From Saccharomonospora piscinae (GTDB lineage Bacteria > Actinomycetota > Actinomycetes > Mycobacteriales > Pseudonocardiaceae), in assembly GCF_005862235.1 (NCBI RefSeq), contig NZ_VCEK01000001.1, positions 248,001 through 312,000 on the forward strand: a stretch of 64,000 bases of DNA, given 5' to 3'. Positions within the stretch are counted from its first letter, which is position 1. The number at the start of each line of letters is the position of its first letter. Positions 1-7,880 of this stretch are shown here, one piece after another. Under the pieces are notes generated by a model. The model was not told where the DNA came from. It saw only the letters and a list, made by a program, of their open reading frames with translations, and did no database searches. Both the position numbers and the translations under genes were made by a program.

Positions 1-2
1 TG

Positions 3-401
3 ACCGAGATGCTCGACCTGTGGGAACGGGAGGTCACCGACGCGATCATCGACCAGGTCGACAGCGACGGCGGGGACGGGAGGAGCAGGCTGCGGCGACT
101 GTTCACGCTCGTCGCCGAGGCCGGGACCGACTCGGTGCTCAGCGCCACGACCGATCTCGCGGTCCGCGACTGGGCCCGACGCGACGACGCGGTCGCGCGG
201 CGCCTCCGACGGGTCGACAACCAGCGGATGGACTACCTGCGCTCCGTGTACGCGTCCTTCTGTCCCGATCCCGAGGACGTCGAGGTGCGCTGCATGGTCA
301 CGTTCTCACTGCACATCGGCACGCACTACATCACCGCGGAGCACGACGGGCGCAGCCGCGCGGAGGTGGCGGCCCTGTGCTGGGAATGGTTGTTGCGGTG
401 A
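3..401 (+). CDS. TetR-family regulator, C-terminal part (5' end outside window)
   Basis: This is the ligand-binding half of a TetR-like repressor. The frame is open from base 3, and the DNA-binding helix-turn-helix would lie before the window, so only about 132 residues are visible. The visible part is all-helical, with a late segment (CMVTFSLHIGTHYI) typical of the last helices of TetR C-terminal domains. The internal ATG at 9 has no ribosome binding site and is not a start. The gene ends just before a strong hairpin and faces a convergent gene. Family assignment comes from helix pattern and length only; the target and ligand cannot be inferred. Confidence 0.6.
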   Translation, partial: TEMLDLWEREVTDAIIDQVDSDGGDGRSRLRRLFTLVAEAGTDSVLSATTDLAVRDWARRDDAVARRLRRVDNQRMDYLRSVYASFCPDPEDVEVRCMVTFSLHIGTHYITAEHDGRSRAEVAALCWEWLLR

Positions 402-426
402 ACCCGCTTGCCCCACCCGTGTGTTC

Positions 427-465
427 GGTGGCCTGCGGGACGACAGCCGCGCCCCGCAGGCCACC
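427..465. terminator. Hairpin between convergent genes
   Basis: A perfect 13-bp inverted repeat (GGTGGCCTGCGGG at 427-439 and its complement at 453-465) with a 13-nt loop. It sits 26 bp after the TetR-like stop and about 60 bp from the stop of the convergent DUF6973 gene. It probably terminates both. It has no T-tract, as is usual in actinobacteria. Confidence 0.7.
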
Positions 466-528
466 CCCGGTGCCGTGGTGTACCCCCTTGGCGCCTTCCG
501 TGCCGGGGAAGGGGTCACGGTGGCGCGG

Positions 529-1809
529 TCACCACGGCAGGCCACCTCGGGGCCGGACGCCCTCGAAGTCGGTGTTCACCGCCCCGTCGGGGTCCACGTT
601 CGACTCGTCGTGCTGGTCGGGAACCACGGTGGCGTTGTGTTCCACCTGGTCGCTGTAGGCGATACGGCTCTGGTCGTCGATGACGATGGCCTCACCCTGG
701 GAGACGGCGTCGCCCACCAGTTGCGCCAGCTGTTCCGGGCTAGCGTCGGGGTTGTCCGCCGCGATCCGGCGGCCGAGTTCGTTGTTGTGCAGGTCCATCG
801 CCTCGGACTGCATGTCGTTGCCCGGCCTGCGTTCGTGTGAGGTGGCGAAGCCCTCGGCCCATTCCTGGCCGAACTCCTGGGTCATGCGCGCGTTCCAGTA
901 GGCGTGGCGGAACGCGTCGGTGTGGCTGTGGGTGGTGTGCTCGATGCCGGGGTACTGCTCCTCGCTGACCACGTAGGACTCCTGCTGCATGCGGTACCAC
1001 GAGTACATCTGGTCGGGGCGTAGCTGCCGGAACAGCTCCAGCTCCTCGACGGTCCACTTGCTGGACGGCACGTCCATCCCGAGCTGGTTGAGGATCGGGT
1101 TGACGATGTCGACGAGGTCGGGAGGCGGGAAGTCGACCATCTCGCTGCGGGAGTCGGCCGCCTGGTACCGCTCCAGGACCTCCTCCAGTGGCCTGCGCCC
1201 GGCGGGGGTGTCGACGACGAACTGGCTGCTGCTCTCGTCGTAGAGCACCGAGCCGAGACTGGCCGCGGCACCGGCGAACGCCTCCACCAGCGCGAGGTAG
1301 AGCGACGCGGCGCCGTTCAGCGCGGCGGCGGCCTGGTCGGCGAGCGCGGCGGCGGCTTCGGTGTCGCCGTCCGGTAGCGCGCCCGCCCGGGAGGCCAGGT
1401 CACCGAGCACACCGTGGACCTCGGCGTGCTGCTCGTGTGCGGAGCGGGCGTTCTCGGCGAGAGTGTCGAGGGTGGTGGCGATGGTGCGCAGCGTGTCGGC
1501 CTCGGTGCCGGTGTCGTCGCGTTCGGTGGCGATGCGCTGCAGGGCGGCCTCGGCGGCCTGGCCGTCCCACGCGGCCTCGGTGCGGCTCGACACCGACGAC
1601 AGCGAGTCGCCCGCGGAGTCGAGGCCGTCGGCGACCCGCTTGCAGGCCACCCCGAGGTCCTCGATGCCGTCGGGGTCGCCGGGAATGTCGGCGGTGGCCG
1701 CGACAGCGGAGGGCAGCACGGCGGCGACGTTGTCGGCGGTGACCTCGCCGGCCCAGCCGCGCAGCCGGTCGGCCAGGGAACGCAGTTGTGCCTCGGGAAC
1801 CTGGGTCAC
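529..1809 (-). CDS. WXG-like N-terminus with C-terminal DUF6973-type domain; candidate secreted effector
   Basis: 426 residues. Residues 1-190 are helical and Ala-rich with a WDG turn at 81-83, resembling the helical hairpin of ESX/type VII substrates. Residues 290-390 carry a separate His-rich domain: HSHTDAFRHAYWNARM at 294-309, then SHERRPGND at 324-332 and SEAMDLHNNELG. That spacing of His, Asp and Asn resembles DUF6973 domains at the C-termini of polymorphic Gram-positive proteins. The GTG start overlaps the stop of the upstream WXG100-like gene by 4 bp (GTGA), so translation is coupled. No signal peptide is visible. I infer a type VII exported effector; no immunity gene is recognisable and no secretion apparatus lies in the window. 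Confidence 0.7.
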   Translation of the reverse strand: MTQVPEAQLRSLADRLRGWAGEVTADNVAAVLPSAVAATADIPGDPDGIEDLGVACKRVADGLDSAGDSLSSVSSRTEAAWDGQAAEAALQRIATERDDTGTEADTLRTIATTLDTLAENARSAHEQHAEVHGVLGDLASRAGALPDGDTEAAAALADQAAAALNGAASLYLALVEAFAGAAASLGSVLYDESSSQFVVDTPAGRRPLEEVLERYQAADSRSEMVDFPPPDLVDIVNPILNQLGMDVPSSKWTVEELELFRQLRPDQMYSWYRMQQESYVVSEEQYPGIEHTTHSHTDAFRHAYWNARMTQEFGQEWAEGFATSHERRPGNDMQSEAMDLHNNELGRRIAADNPDASPEQLAQLVGDAVSQGEAIVIDDQSRIAYSDQVEHNATVVPDQHDESNVDPDGAVNTDFEGVRPRGGLPW

Positions 1810-2141
1810 CAGCGGCCTCCGAGGATGTCGCCGAGGTTGTCGGGAATGATGCCGTCGACGGTCTCGGTGACGGTGTCCTCGACACGCTGGTAGGCGGAGC
1901 GGCCGTCGCGGATCCGTTCGGCGATGCGCCCGAGTTCGTCGCCGCGTTCGGAGAGCATGGTCGCGATGCTGCGTTGCAGCTGGGTGAAGGCGTCGGCGCT
2001 CTCGGCGGTGGCGAACGCGGCCGCACCGTCGGCGGCGTCGGATGTCCAGCTGTCGGCGACGGCGCGCACGTCGGACTCGACGAGGTCGACCGACGCGCCG
2101 ATGTCACCGAGCTCGTCGTTCGACGTGAAAAAGCCTGTCAC
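1806..2141 (-). CDS. WXG100-like (ESX-type) small helical protein
   Basis: 111 residues. It is a two-helix-type protein with a central turn around residues 31-35 (DSWTSDAAD) in place of a strict WXG. It is rich in Ala, Asp and Glu, without signal peptide or membrane segment. It starts at GTG 2141 with a GAGAGGA ribosome binding site upstream. Size and pairing with a long downstream effector-like gene match WXG100 partners of type VII substrates, which are secreted as dimers. Its role as chaperone or co-substrate of the downstream DUF6973 protein is inferred from the 4-bp overlap. A similar pair occurs at 47950-49872. Confidence 0.65.
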   Translation of the reverse strand: MTGFFTSNDELGDIGASVDLVESDVRAVADSWTSDAADGAAAFATAESADAFTQLQRSIATMLSERGDELGRIAERIRDGRSAYQRVEDTVTETVDGIIPDNLGDILGGRW

Positions 2142-2260
2142 GGACGTCCTCTCGGCCTGGTCGTTTCCCCCGGGCGAGGATATCGACAGCGACGGGCGAA
2201 ACCGGAATTCCGCGCGACTTTCGGGTATCGCGGCGGTAGCGCCGCTGGTGGCGGCGCCGG

Positions 2261-3415
2261 TCAGGTTCTGGCGCCGGCCTGCTGCCGGAGGGCCTCGTCG
2301 GCGGCGCCGAGCGCGAGCCGCACGGCGCCCAGTGCCACGGCTTCGGGGCCGACGGTGGAGGCCGCGAGTTCGGGCGGGCGGACGCAGCGTTCGGCGATGT
2401 GCTCACGTAGTCGTGGCAGCAGCAGGTCGGCGGCGTCGGCGAGGCCGCCGCCGAGCACGATCAGCTGCGGGTCGACCGTCAGGGTCATGGCGATGGCCTG
2501 CCGTGCCAGCACCGCGCAGAACTCGTCGACGATCCCGACGGCGTCGGGCTCGCCGGCTCTGGCGCGCTGGAGGAGCCGTTCGGTGACCTCGTGGTCGCGG
2601 GCCGCCGTGGTGTCGCCGGTGGCGGGCCCCAGCAGCAGTTGCCTCGATTGTTCCCAGGTCGTGAAGTCGAGCAGGCCGATCTCGCCCGCCGCGCCGCCGT
2701 AGCCGCGGTGTACGCGGCCGCCGAGTACGAGGCCCACGCCGATGCGGCGGCCGATGAGCAGGTGGATCAGGTCGTCGACGTCGCGGGCGATGCCGTAGTC
2801 GCGTTCGGCGAGCGCGGCGAGGTTCGCGTCGTTGTCGACCAGGACGGGGCAGGCGAAGGAGCGCGCGAGCTTGCGGGCCAGCGGGAAGTCCACCCAGCCC
2901 GGGATCACCGTGGACAGGGTGACGGTGCCGTCGGGCGCGATGATGCCAGGGCAGCCCACCGCCACTGCCATCACGGTCGAGCGGTCCACCCCGGCCGCGG
3001 TCAGGCAGCGGGTGGCGACGTCGCGGACCTCGGCCAGCCGGGCCTCGGGGTCCAGGTGCGGGTCGACCCTGGCCTCCGCGGTGCGCACGGTGGTGCCGTC
3101 GAGTTCGCTGAGCACGCCGAGGACCCGGTGGGCGCCGACGTCGATGCCGAGCACGTGACCGCTGTCGGCGCGGAAGGCGAACCGGCGTGCGGGGCGCCCG
3201 ACGCGGCGCCCGCCCCGGGGTTCGTGTTCGGCGGCCCAGCCCTGCTCGACGAGTTCGTCGACGGCGGCCTCCACGGTGGGACGGGACAGCCCGGTGGCGC
3301 GGGCCAGGTCGGTGAGCGTGGCGGGGCCGCTCTCCCGCAGCGCCGACAGGACCGCCACGGAGTTGATGAGCCGGAGCAGCGACTGGCCGCCGCCCTCGGG
3401 TTGCGCTGTGGACAC
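2261..3415 (-). CDS. ROK-family transcriptional repressor
   Basis: About 384 residues. An N-terminal winged helix (SLLRLINSVAVLSALRESGPATLTDLARATGLSRPTVEAAVDEL) is followed by a sugar-kinase-like ROK fold with GHVLGIDVGAHRVLGV and a C-terminal VLGGGLADA motif. The internal Cys-rich zinc motif of many ROK proteins is poorly preserved. GTG 3415 is chosen because an AGGGAG sits 5-6 bases upstream; ATG 3454 has GGAGG only one base away, too close for use. It is divergent from the Gfo/Idh-ABC-PhoD genes and shares an AT-rich intergenic operator with them. It is therefore probably their sugar-responsive repressor. Confidence 0.9.
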   Translation of the reverse strand: MSTAQPEGGGQSLLRLINSVAVLSALRESGPATLTDLARATGLSRPTVEAAVDELVEQGWAAEHEPRGGRRVGRPARRFAFRADSGHVLGIDVGAHRVLGVLSELDGTTVRTAEARVDPHLDPEARLAEVRDVATRCLTAAGVDRSTVMAVAVGCPGIIAPDGTVTLSTVIPGWVDFPLARKLARSFACPVLVDNDANLAALAERDYGIARDVDDLIHLLIGRRIGVGLVLGGRVHRGYGGAAGEIGLLDFTTWEQSRQLLLGPATGDTTAARDHEVTERLLQRARAGEPDAVGIVDEFCAVLARQAIAMTLTVDPQLIVLGGGLADAADLLLPRLREHIAERCVRPPELAASTVGPEAVALGAVRLALGAADEALRQQAGART

Positions 3416-3460
3416 GAACTCTCCCTTGACCGGACGACCGTGATCGTAGAGCATGCCTCC

Positions 3461-3489
3461 TTAATTAAAACAAGTTCCCTTAATAACTT
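3461..3489. promoter_or_regulatory. AT-rich operator region between ROK gene and transport operon
   Basis: AAGTT at 3472-3476 and AACTT at 3485-3489 form an inverted repeat with 8-nt spacing. TTAAT occurs at 3461 and again at 3480, a 19-bp period. This is the only strongly AT-rich patch in the area and lies between the two divergent starts. It is the most likely ROK binding site; the assignment is inferred. Confidence 0.5.
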
Positions 3490-3505
3490 TGCCCTGGGAG
3501 GCCCT

Positions 3506-4786
3506 GTGTCAGCGCCGGTCACCATCGCCATCATCGGCGCGGGTGTACGAGGACGGACCTACGCCGACCGCGCTGCCGCCACCGGCCGCGCCACCGTGAC
3601 CGCGGTCGCCGACCCCCGCCCGCACGCCAGGGACACGCTCGCCGCCGAGCACGCCGTCCCCGCGGCCGCGGTGTTCGACGACTGGCGTGCCCTGCTCGAC
3701 ACACCCCGGGTGGCCGACGTGGCCGTGATCGCCACCCAGGACGCCGACCACGCCGACCCCGCCGTCGCGCTGGCGCGCCGCGGCTACCACCTGCTGCTCG
3801 AGAAACCGATGGCCACCACCGAGGCCGACTGCGAACGCATCGTGACCGCCGCCGAGGACGCGGGCGTGCTGCTGGCGGTGTGCCACGTGCTGCGCTACAC
3901 GCCCTACTCCCGCGCCCTGACCTCGCTGGTGGCCGGCGGGCGCCTCGGCGACATCGTCAGCGTCGAGCACCTCGAACCGGTGGGGTGGTGGCACCAGGCC
4001 CACTCCTACGTTCGCGGCAACTGGCGGCGCGAGGACACCTCCACCTCCATGCTCATGGCCAAGTCCTGCCACGACCTCGACTGGCTGACCCACCTCATCG
4101 GCAGGCCGGCCGTGCGGGTGTCGTCGTTCGGCGGGCTCTACGAGTTCCGGCCCGAACGCAGGCCCGAGGGCGCGGCCGACCGCTGCCTCGACTGCGCCGT
4201 GGAGGCGGACTGCCCCTACTCCGCGCCCCGGATCTACCGGCCGCTGCTCGACGAGCCCGACCGGTTGTGGCCGCTGTCGGTGGTCACCGACGACCGCACC
4301 GAGCAGGGTCTGCTCACCGCCCTGCGGGACGGGCCCTACGGGCGCTGCGTGTACGCCTGCGACAACGACGTCGTGGATCACCAGGTCGTCAACCTCGAAT
4401 ACACCGGTGGTGTCACCGCCTCGTTCACCATGACCGCGTTCACCCCGCTGGAGCAGCGCAAGACCCGCGTGTTCGGCACCCGGGCCTCGGTGGAGGGCGA
4501 CGGCCGCACCCTGACCGTCCACGACTTCCTCCACGGCACCGAAGTCATCGACACCGGCCTGCACGGCGGCGCCACCGCCGACGACGGACACGGCGGCGGC
4601 GACCAGGCACTCGTCGACGCCTTCCTCGACGCCGTCGCCACCGGTCACAGCGAACAGATCCTCTCCAGCGGCCGCGAAAGCCTCGCCACCCACCAGCTCG
4701 TGTGGGCGGCCGAGCACGCCCGCCGCACCGGCACCGTCGTCACCCTGCCCGCCACCACCCCACCCCAGCCGCTCACCCGGAGGTAG
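3506..4786 (+). CDS. Gfo/Idh/MocA-family oxidoreductase
   Basis: 426 residues, NAD(P)-dependent sugar or polyol dehydrogenase family. The N-terminal Rossmann motif IAIIGAGVRGRTYADRA is followed by the family signature EKPMATT near residue 103. A three-Cys motif (CLDCAVEADCPYSA near residue 230) occurs in one Gfo/Idh subgroup and may bind metal. GTG 3506 has GGGAGG five bases upstream. It is first in a plus-strand run and is followed after 4 bp by the solute-binding lipoprotein gene. It probably oxidises the imported carbohydrate or a derivative. Substrate unknown; family assignment firm. Confidence 0.9.
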   Translation: MSAPVTIAIIGAGVRGRTYADRAAATGRATVTAVADPRPHARDTLAAEHAVPAAAVFDDWRALLDTPRVADVAVIATQDADHADPAVALARRGYHLLLEKPMATTEADCERIVTAAEDAGVLLAVCHVLRYTPYSRALTSLVAGGRLGDIVSVEHLEPVGWWHQAHSYVRGNWRREDTSTSMLMAKSCHDLDWLTHLIGRPAVRVSSFGGLYEFRPERRPEGAADRCLDCAVEADCPYSAPRIYRPLLDEPDRLWPLSVVTDDRTEQGLLTALRDGPYGRCVYACDNDVVDHQVVNLEYTGGVTASFTMTAFTPLEQRKTRVFGTRASVEGDGRTLTVHDFLHGTEVIDTGLHGGATADDGHGGGDQALVDAFLDAVATGHSEQILSSGRESLATHQLVWAAEHARRTGTVVTLPATTPPQPLTRR

Positions 4787-4790
4787 CACG

Positions 4791-6074
4791 ATGAGAAAAG
4801 TCACGGCCGCACTACTCGGCACCGTCCTGACCGGCACGCTCGTCACCGCCTGCGGCTCCGACGCCGGCGACACCACCACCGGCGACCCCGACGGGCGCGG
4901 ACCCATCACGTTCGCCACCATCAAGGACGGCACCGGCACCGTGCCCGAGCTCGTCGAGCAGTGGAACGACGACCACCCCGACGAGCAGGTCACCATCGTC
5001 GAACTGCCCGAAGGCGCCGATGGGCAGCGCCAGAAACTCGTGCAGCAGGCCCAGACACAGTCCGACGCCTACGACGTCATCACCATCGACCTGCCCTGGA
5101 ACGCCGAGTTCGCCGCCCGCCGCTGGATCACCGAACTGCCGCCCGACCAGTTCCGCGTGGACGGGTTCTTCGACGCGGCGCTGGCCGGCTCGCAGTACCG
5201 GGACGGGCTGTACTCGATCCCGCACTTCACCGGCTCGGCCATGCTGTACTTCCGCGAGGACCTGCTGGAGAAGGTGTCCGCCGAACCGCCGACGACGTGG
5301 GCGGAGCTGGCCGAGGTCTGCGACGAGGTGCTCGCCCTGCCCGAGGCGGAGGGCATGTCCTGCTACGCCGGTCAGCACGACAAGTACGAGGGTCTGACCG
5401 TCAACTTCCTGGAGGCGGTGGCCTCCGCGGGCGGCACGGTGTTCGACGAGCAGGGCCGCCCCCACCTCGACACCCCCGAAGCGGCCGAGGGCCTGCGATT
5501 CCTCGTCGAGGGCCTCGACGAGGGCCGGATCCCCGGCGACGCCGTGACCTACAAGGAAGAGGAGGGCCGCCGCGCCTTCCAGCAGGGCGAGCTGGTGTTC
5601 CACCGCAACTGGGCCTACATCTACGCACTGGTCAACGCCGACGACGGCTCCTCCGAGATCGCGGGCGACGCCGGCGTCACCGTGATCCCCGGCAAGGACG
5701 GGCCCGGCGTGTCCTCCCTCGGCGGCAACAACCTCGCCGTGTCGTCGTTCTCCACCGCGCAGGCCACCGCCCGCGACTTCATCGCCTGGCTGACCGGCCT
5801 CGACACCCAGCTCCAGCACGCCGAGGGCTCCGCCTACCCGATGACCCGCACGGAGGTTTACTCCGACCCGGGGCTGCGCGAGCAGTACCCGTACCTGACC
5901 GTGCTCAAGGACGGCATCGAGAACGCGCAGCCCCGGCCCTCGATCGTGCGCTACGGCGACGCCAGCACCGTGATCCAGAACAACGTCTACGCGGCGATCA
6001 CGGGGGAGCGCTCCGCCGACAAGGCGCTGGCCACGATGCAGCAAGAGCTGACCGCCCTCACCCAAGGGTCCTGA
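4791..6074 (+). CDS. ABC transporter sugar-type solute-binding lipoprotein
   Basis: 427 residues. A lipoprotein signal peptide has lipobox LVTAC with Cys21, so the protein is anchored outside the membrane. The mature part is an MsmE/MalE-type family-1 binding protein (QTQSDAYDVITIDLPWNAEFA, later FQQGELVFHRNWAYIYALV). It delivers ligand to the two permeases encoded next, ending 5 bp before the first. No ATP-binding protein is encoded here, so a shared MsiK-type ATPase elsewhere is likely, as is common in actinobacteria. The neighbouring phosphodiesterase suggests a phosphorylated or phosphodiester-linked carbohydrate ligand, which is inference. Confidence 0.93.
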   Translation: MRKVTAALLGTVLTGTLVTACGSDAGDTTTGDPDGRGPITFATIKDGTGTVPELVEQWNDDHPDEQVTIVELPEGADGQRQKLVQQAQTQSDAYDVITIDLPWNAEFAARRWITELPPDQFRVDGFFDAALAGSQYRDGLYSIPHFTGSAMLYFREDLLEKVSAEPPTTWAELAEVCDEVLALPEAEGMSCYAGQHDKYEGLTVNFLEAVASAGGTVFDEQGRPHLDTPEAAEGLRFLVEGLDEGRIPGDAVTYKEEEGRRAFQQGELVFHRNWAYIYALVNADDGSSEIAGDAGVTVIPGKDGPGVSSLGGNNLAVSSFSTAQATARDFIAWLTGLDTQLQHAEGSAYPMTRTEVYSDPGLREQYPYLTVLKDGIENAQPRPSIVRYGDASTVIQNNVYAAITGERSADKALATMQQELTALTQGS

Positions 6075-6079
6075 CGTCG

Positions 6080-7003
6080 ATGCGCACCAAGTCGCGGACA
6101 CCGGCGAGTCAGGGCCGCACGGCGGCACTGCTGCTGTCACCCACGGCAGCAGTGCTCGCGCTCGTCATCGGCTACCCGCTGCTGGCGGCACTGCGCGAAT
6201 CCCTGCACCGCAGCGGTGACGAGATCGACGAGTCCGGGTTCGTCGTCACCGGTGAACGGTTCGTCGGCGCGGACAACTTCACCGCCGCGCTCACCGGCGA
6301 GCGGTTCTGGAACGCCTTCGGCAACACCACCCTGTTCACCGTCACCACCGTCACAGCCGAAGTCGTCATCGGCGTGGCGATGGCACTGGTGATGCACCGA
6401 GCGATGCGCGGCCGCGGTTTCATCCGCGCCGCCATCCTCGTGCCCTGGGCCATCCCCACCGCCGTGGCCGCGCTGCTGTGGCGGTGGATCTTCCAGGCCG
6501 ACGGCGTCGCCAACGCCGTGCTCGGCACCGACCTGCTGTGGACGGCCGACGGCTGGCCCGCACAACTCGCGGTCATCGTCGCCGACACCTGGAAGACGGC
6601 ACCGTTCGTCGGGCTGCTCGTGCTCGCCGGGCTCCAGCTCATCCCCAACGACGTGTACGAGGCCGCCCGCCTGGACGGCGCCACCGGCTGGCAGCAGTTC
6701 CGCAGCGTCACCCTGCCCCTGGTGAAACCGGCGCTGCTGGTGGCGGTGCTGTTCCGCCTGCTCGACGCGCTGCGCATGTTCGACCTGCCCTTCGTGCTCG
6801 TGGGCGCGCAGAAGGCGTCGGTCGAGACGCTGTCGATGCTGGCCTGGGACGAGGCCAACCAGGTGCGCTACGGGCCCGCCGCGGCGTACGCGGTACTGCT
6901 GTTCTGCTACATCGCGGTGGTGGCGTTCGTGTTCGTCAAACTTCTCGGCGCCGACCTGCTGGGCGAGCGCCGCAGCCGCAGGACGCCGGAGGTGCCCGCA
7001 TGA
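6080..7003 (+). CDS. ABC sugar permease, MalF-like
   Basis: 307 residues with six predicted membrane segments (first near residues 17-35). The cytoplasmic EAA loop reads YEAARLDGATGWQQFRSVTLPLVKP (shown in part near residues 192-216), the contact site for the ATPase. It starts at ATG 6080, 6 bp after the binding-protein stop, and its stop overlaps the next permease start by 4 bp. Together with the next gene it forms the inner-membrane channel of a carbohydrate importer. Confidence 0.93.
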   Translation: MRTKSRTPASQGRTAALLLSPTAAVLALVIGYPLLAALRESLHRSGDEIDESGFVVTGERFVGADNFTAALTGERFWNAFGNTTLFTVTTVTAEVVIGVAMALVMHRAMRGRGFIRAAILVPWAIPTAVAALLWRWIFQADGVANAVLGTDLLWTADGWPAQLAVIVADTWKTAPFVGLLVLAGLQLIPNDVYEAARLDGATGWQQFRSVTLPLVKPALLVAVLFRLLDALRMFDLPFVLVGAQKASVETLSMLAWDEANQVRYGPAAAYAVLLFCYIAVVAFVFVKLLGADLLGERRSRRTPEVPA

Positions 7004-7845
7004 GCACGCCCAGTCCCGTCGCCGGTTTCGTGCGCCGCGCCGCCCCCTACGCCGGAATCGCCGTGATCGTGGCGTACTGCCTGGCACCGTTCTACTGGAT
7101 GGTGGTGTCCAGCTTCCGCCGCAGCAGCGACATCTTCGACCTCTCGGCACTGCCCTCGCCGTGGTCGCTGGAGAACTACCGTGCCGTGTTCAGCGGCGAC
7201 AACCAGTTCGGGCAGGCACTGCTCAACAGCGTGATCGTCGCCGGAATCACCACCGCCGCCACCGTCGTGATCGCGACCTTCGCCGCCTACGCCCTCGCGC
7301 GGCTTCGGTTCCGGTTCACCAACGCGGTCCTGGCCATCGTGATCGCCACCTCGATGTTTCCCGGGATTTCACTGCTGGTACCGCTGCTGAAGCTGTTCAC
7401 CGACATCGGCTGGATCAACACTTACCAGTCGATGATCGTGCCCAACCTCTCCTTCGCGCTGCCGCTGGCGATCTGGTACCTCACCACGTTCTTCCGGCAG
7501 CTGCCCCACGAACTGGAGGAGGCCGCCCGCGTCGACGGCTGCACCCCGGGCCAGGCGTTTCGCAAGGTGATCCTGCCGATCGCGGTGCCCGGCGTGTTCA
7601 CCACCGCGATCATCGTGTTCGTCGTGGCGTGGAACGAGTTCATCATCGCGCTGACCATGGTCAACGACCCGGCCATGCAGACCGCCACCGTGCGCATCTC
7701 CCAGTTCGTGGGAGTCGCCGCCCACGACAGCCCCTTCGGCACCCGCATGGCGGCCGGAGTCGTCGCCACCGTGCCCCTCGTGATCGCCGTGCTGCTGTTC
7801 CAGCGGCGCATCGTCGCCGGGCTCACCTCGGGGGGCGTGAAATGA
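7000..7845 (+). CDS. ABC sugar permease, MalG-like
   Basis: 281 residues with six membrane segments and an EAA loop (ELEEAARVDGCTPGQAFRKV near residue 170). ATG 7000 overlaps the upstream permease stop (ATGA), which implies translational coupling and 1:1 subunit production. Its own stop again overlaps an ATGA that opens a 12-codon reading frame running to the phoD-like gene. It is the second channel subunit of the importer. Confidence 0.93.
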   Translation: MSTPSPVAGFVRRAAPYAGIAVIVAYCLAPFYWMVVSSFRRSSDIFDLSALPSPWSLENYRAVFSGDNQFGQALLNSVIVAGITTAATVVIATFAAYALARLRFRFTNAVLAIVIATSMFPGISLLVPLLKLFTDIGWINTYQSMIVPNLSFALPLAIWYLTTFFRQLPHELEEAARVDGCTPGQAFRKVILPIAVPGVFTTAIIVFVVAWNEFIIALTMVNDPAMQTATVRISQFVGVAAHDSPFGTRMAAGVVATVPLVIAVLLFQRRIVAGLTSGGVK

Positions 7846-7880
7846 CCACCGACACCACCGACACCACCGAGGAGAAGTGA
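7842..7880 (+). other. 12-codon reading frame bridging permease and phosphatase genes
   Basis: ATG 7842 overlaps the permease stop as ATGA. The frame reads MTTDTTDTTEEK and its stop overlaps the next ATG as TGATG. It could relay ribosomes to the phosphatase gene, whose ribosome binding site (GAGGAG) lies inside it. It may equally be chance; no homologue is known to me. Confidence 0.25.

Noticed and set aside
2591-4786. One very long reading frame on the plus strand from 2591
   Set aside because: Its first 305 codons run antisense through the ROK gene and have shadow-like composition; the real gene begins at GTG 3506.
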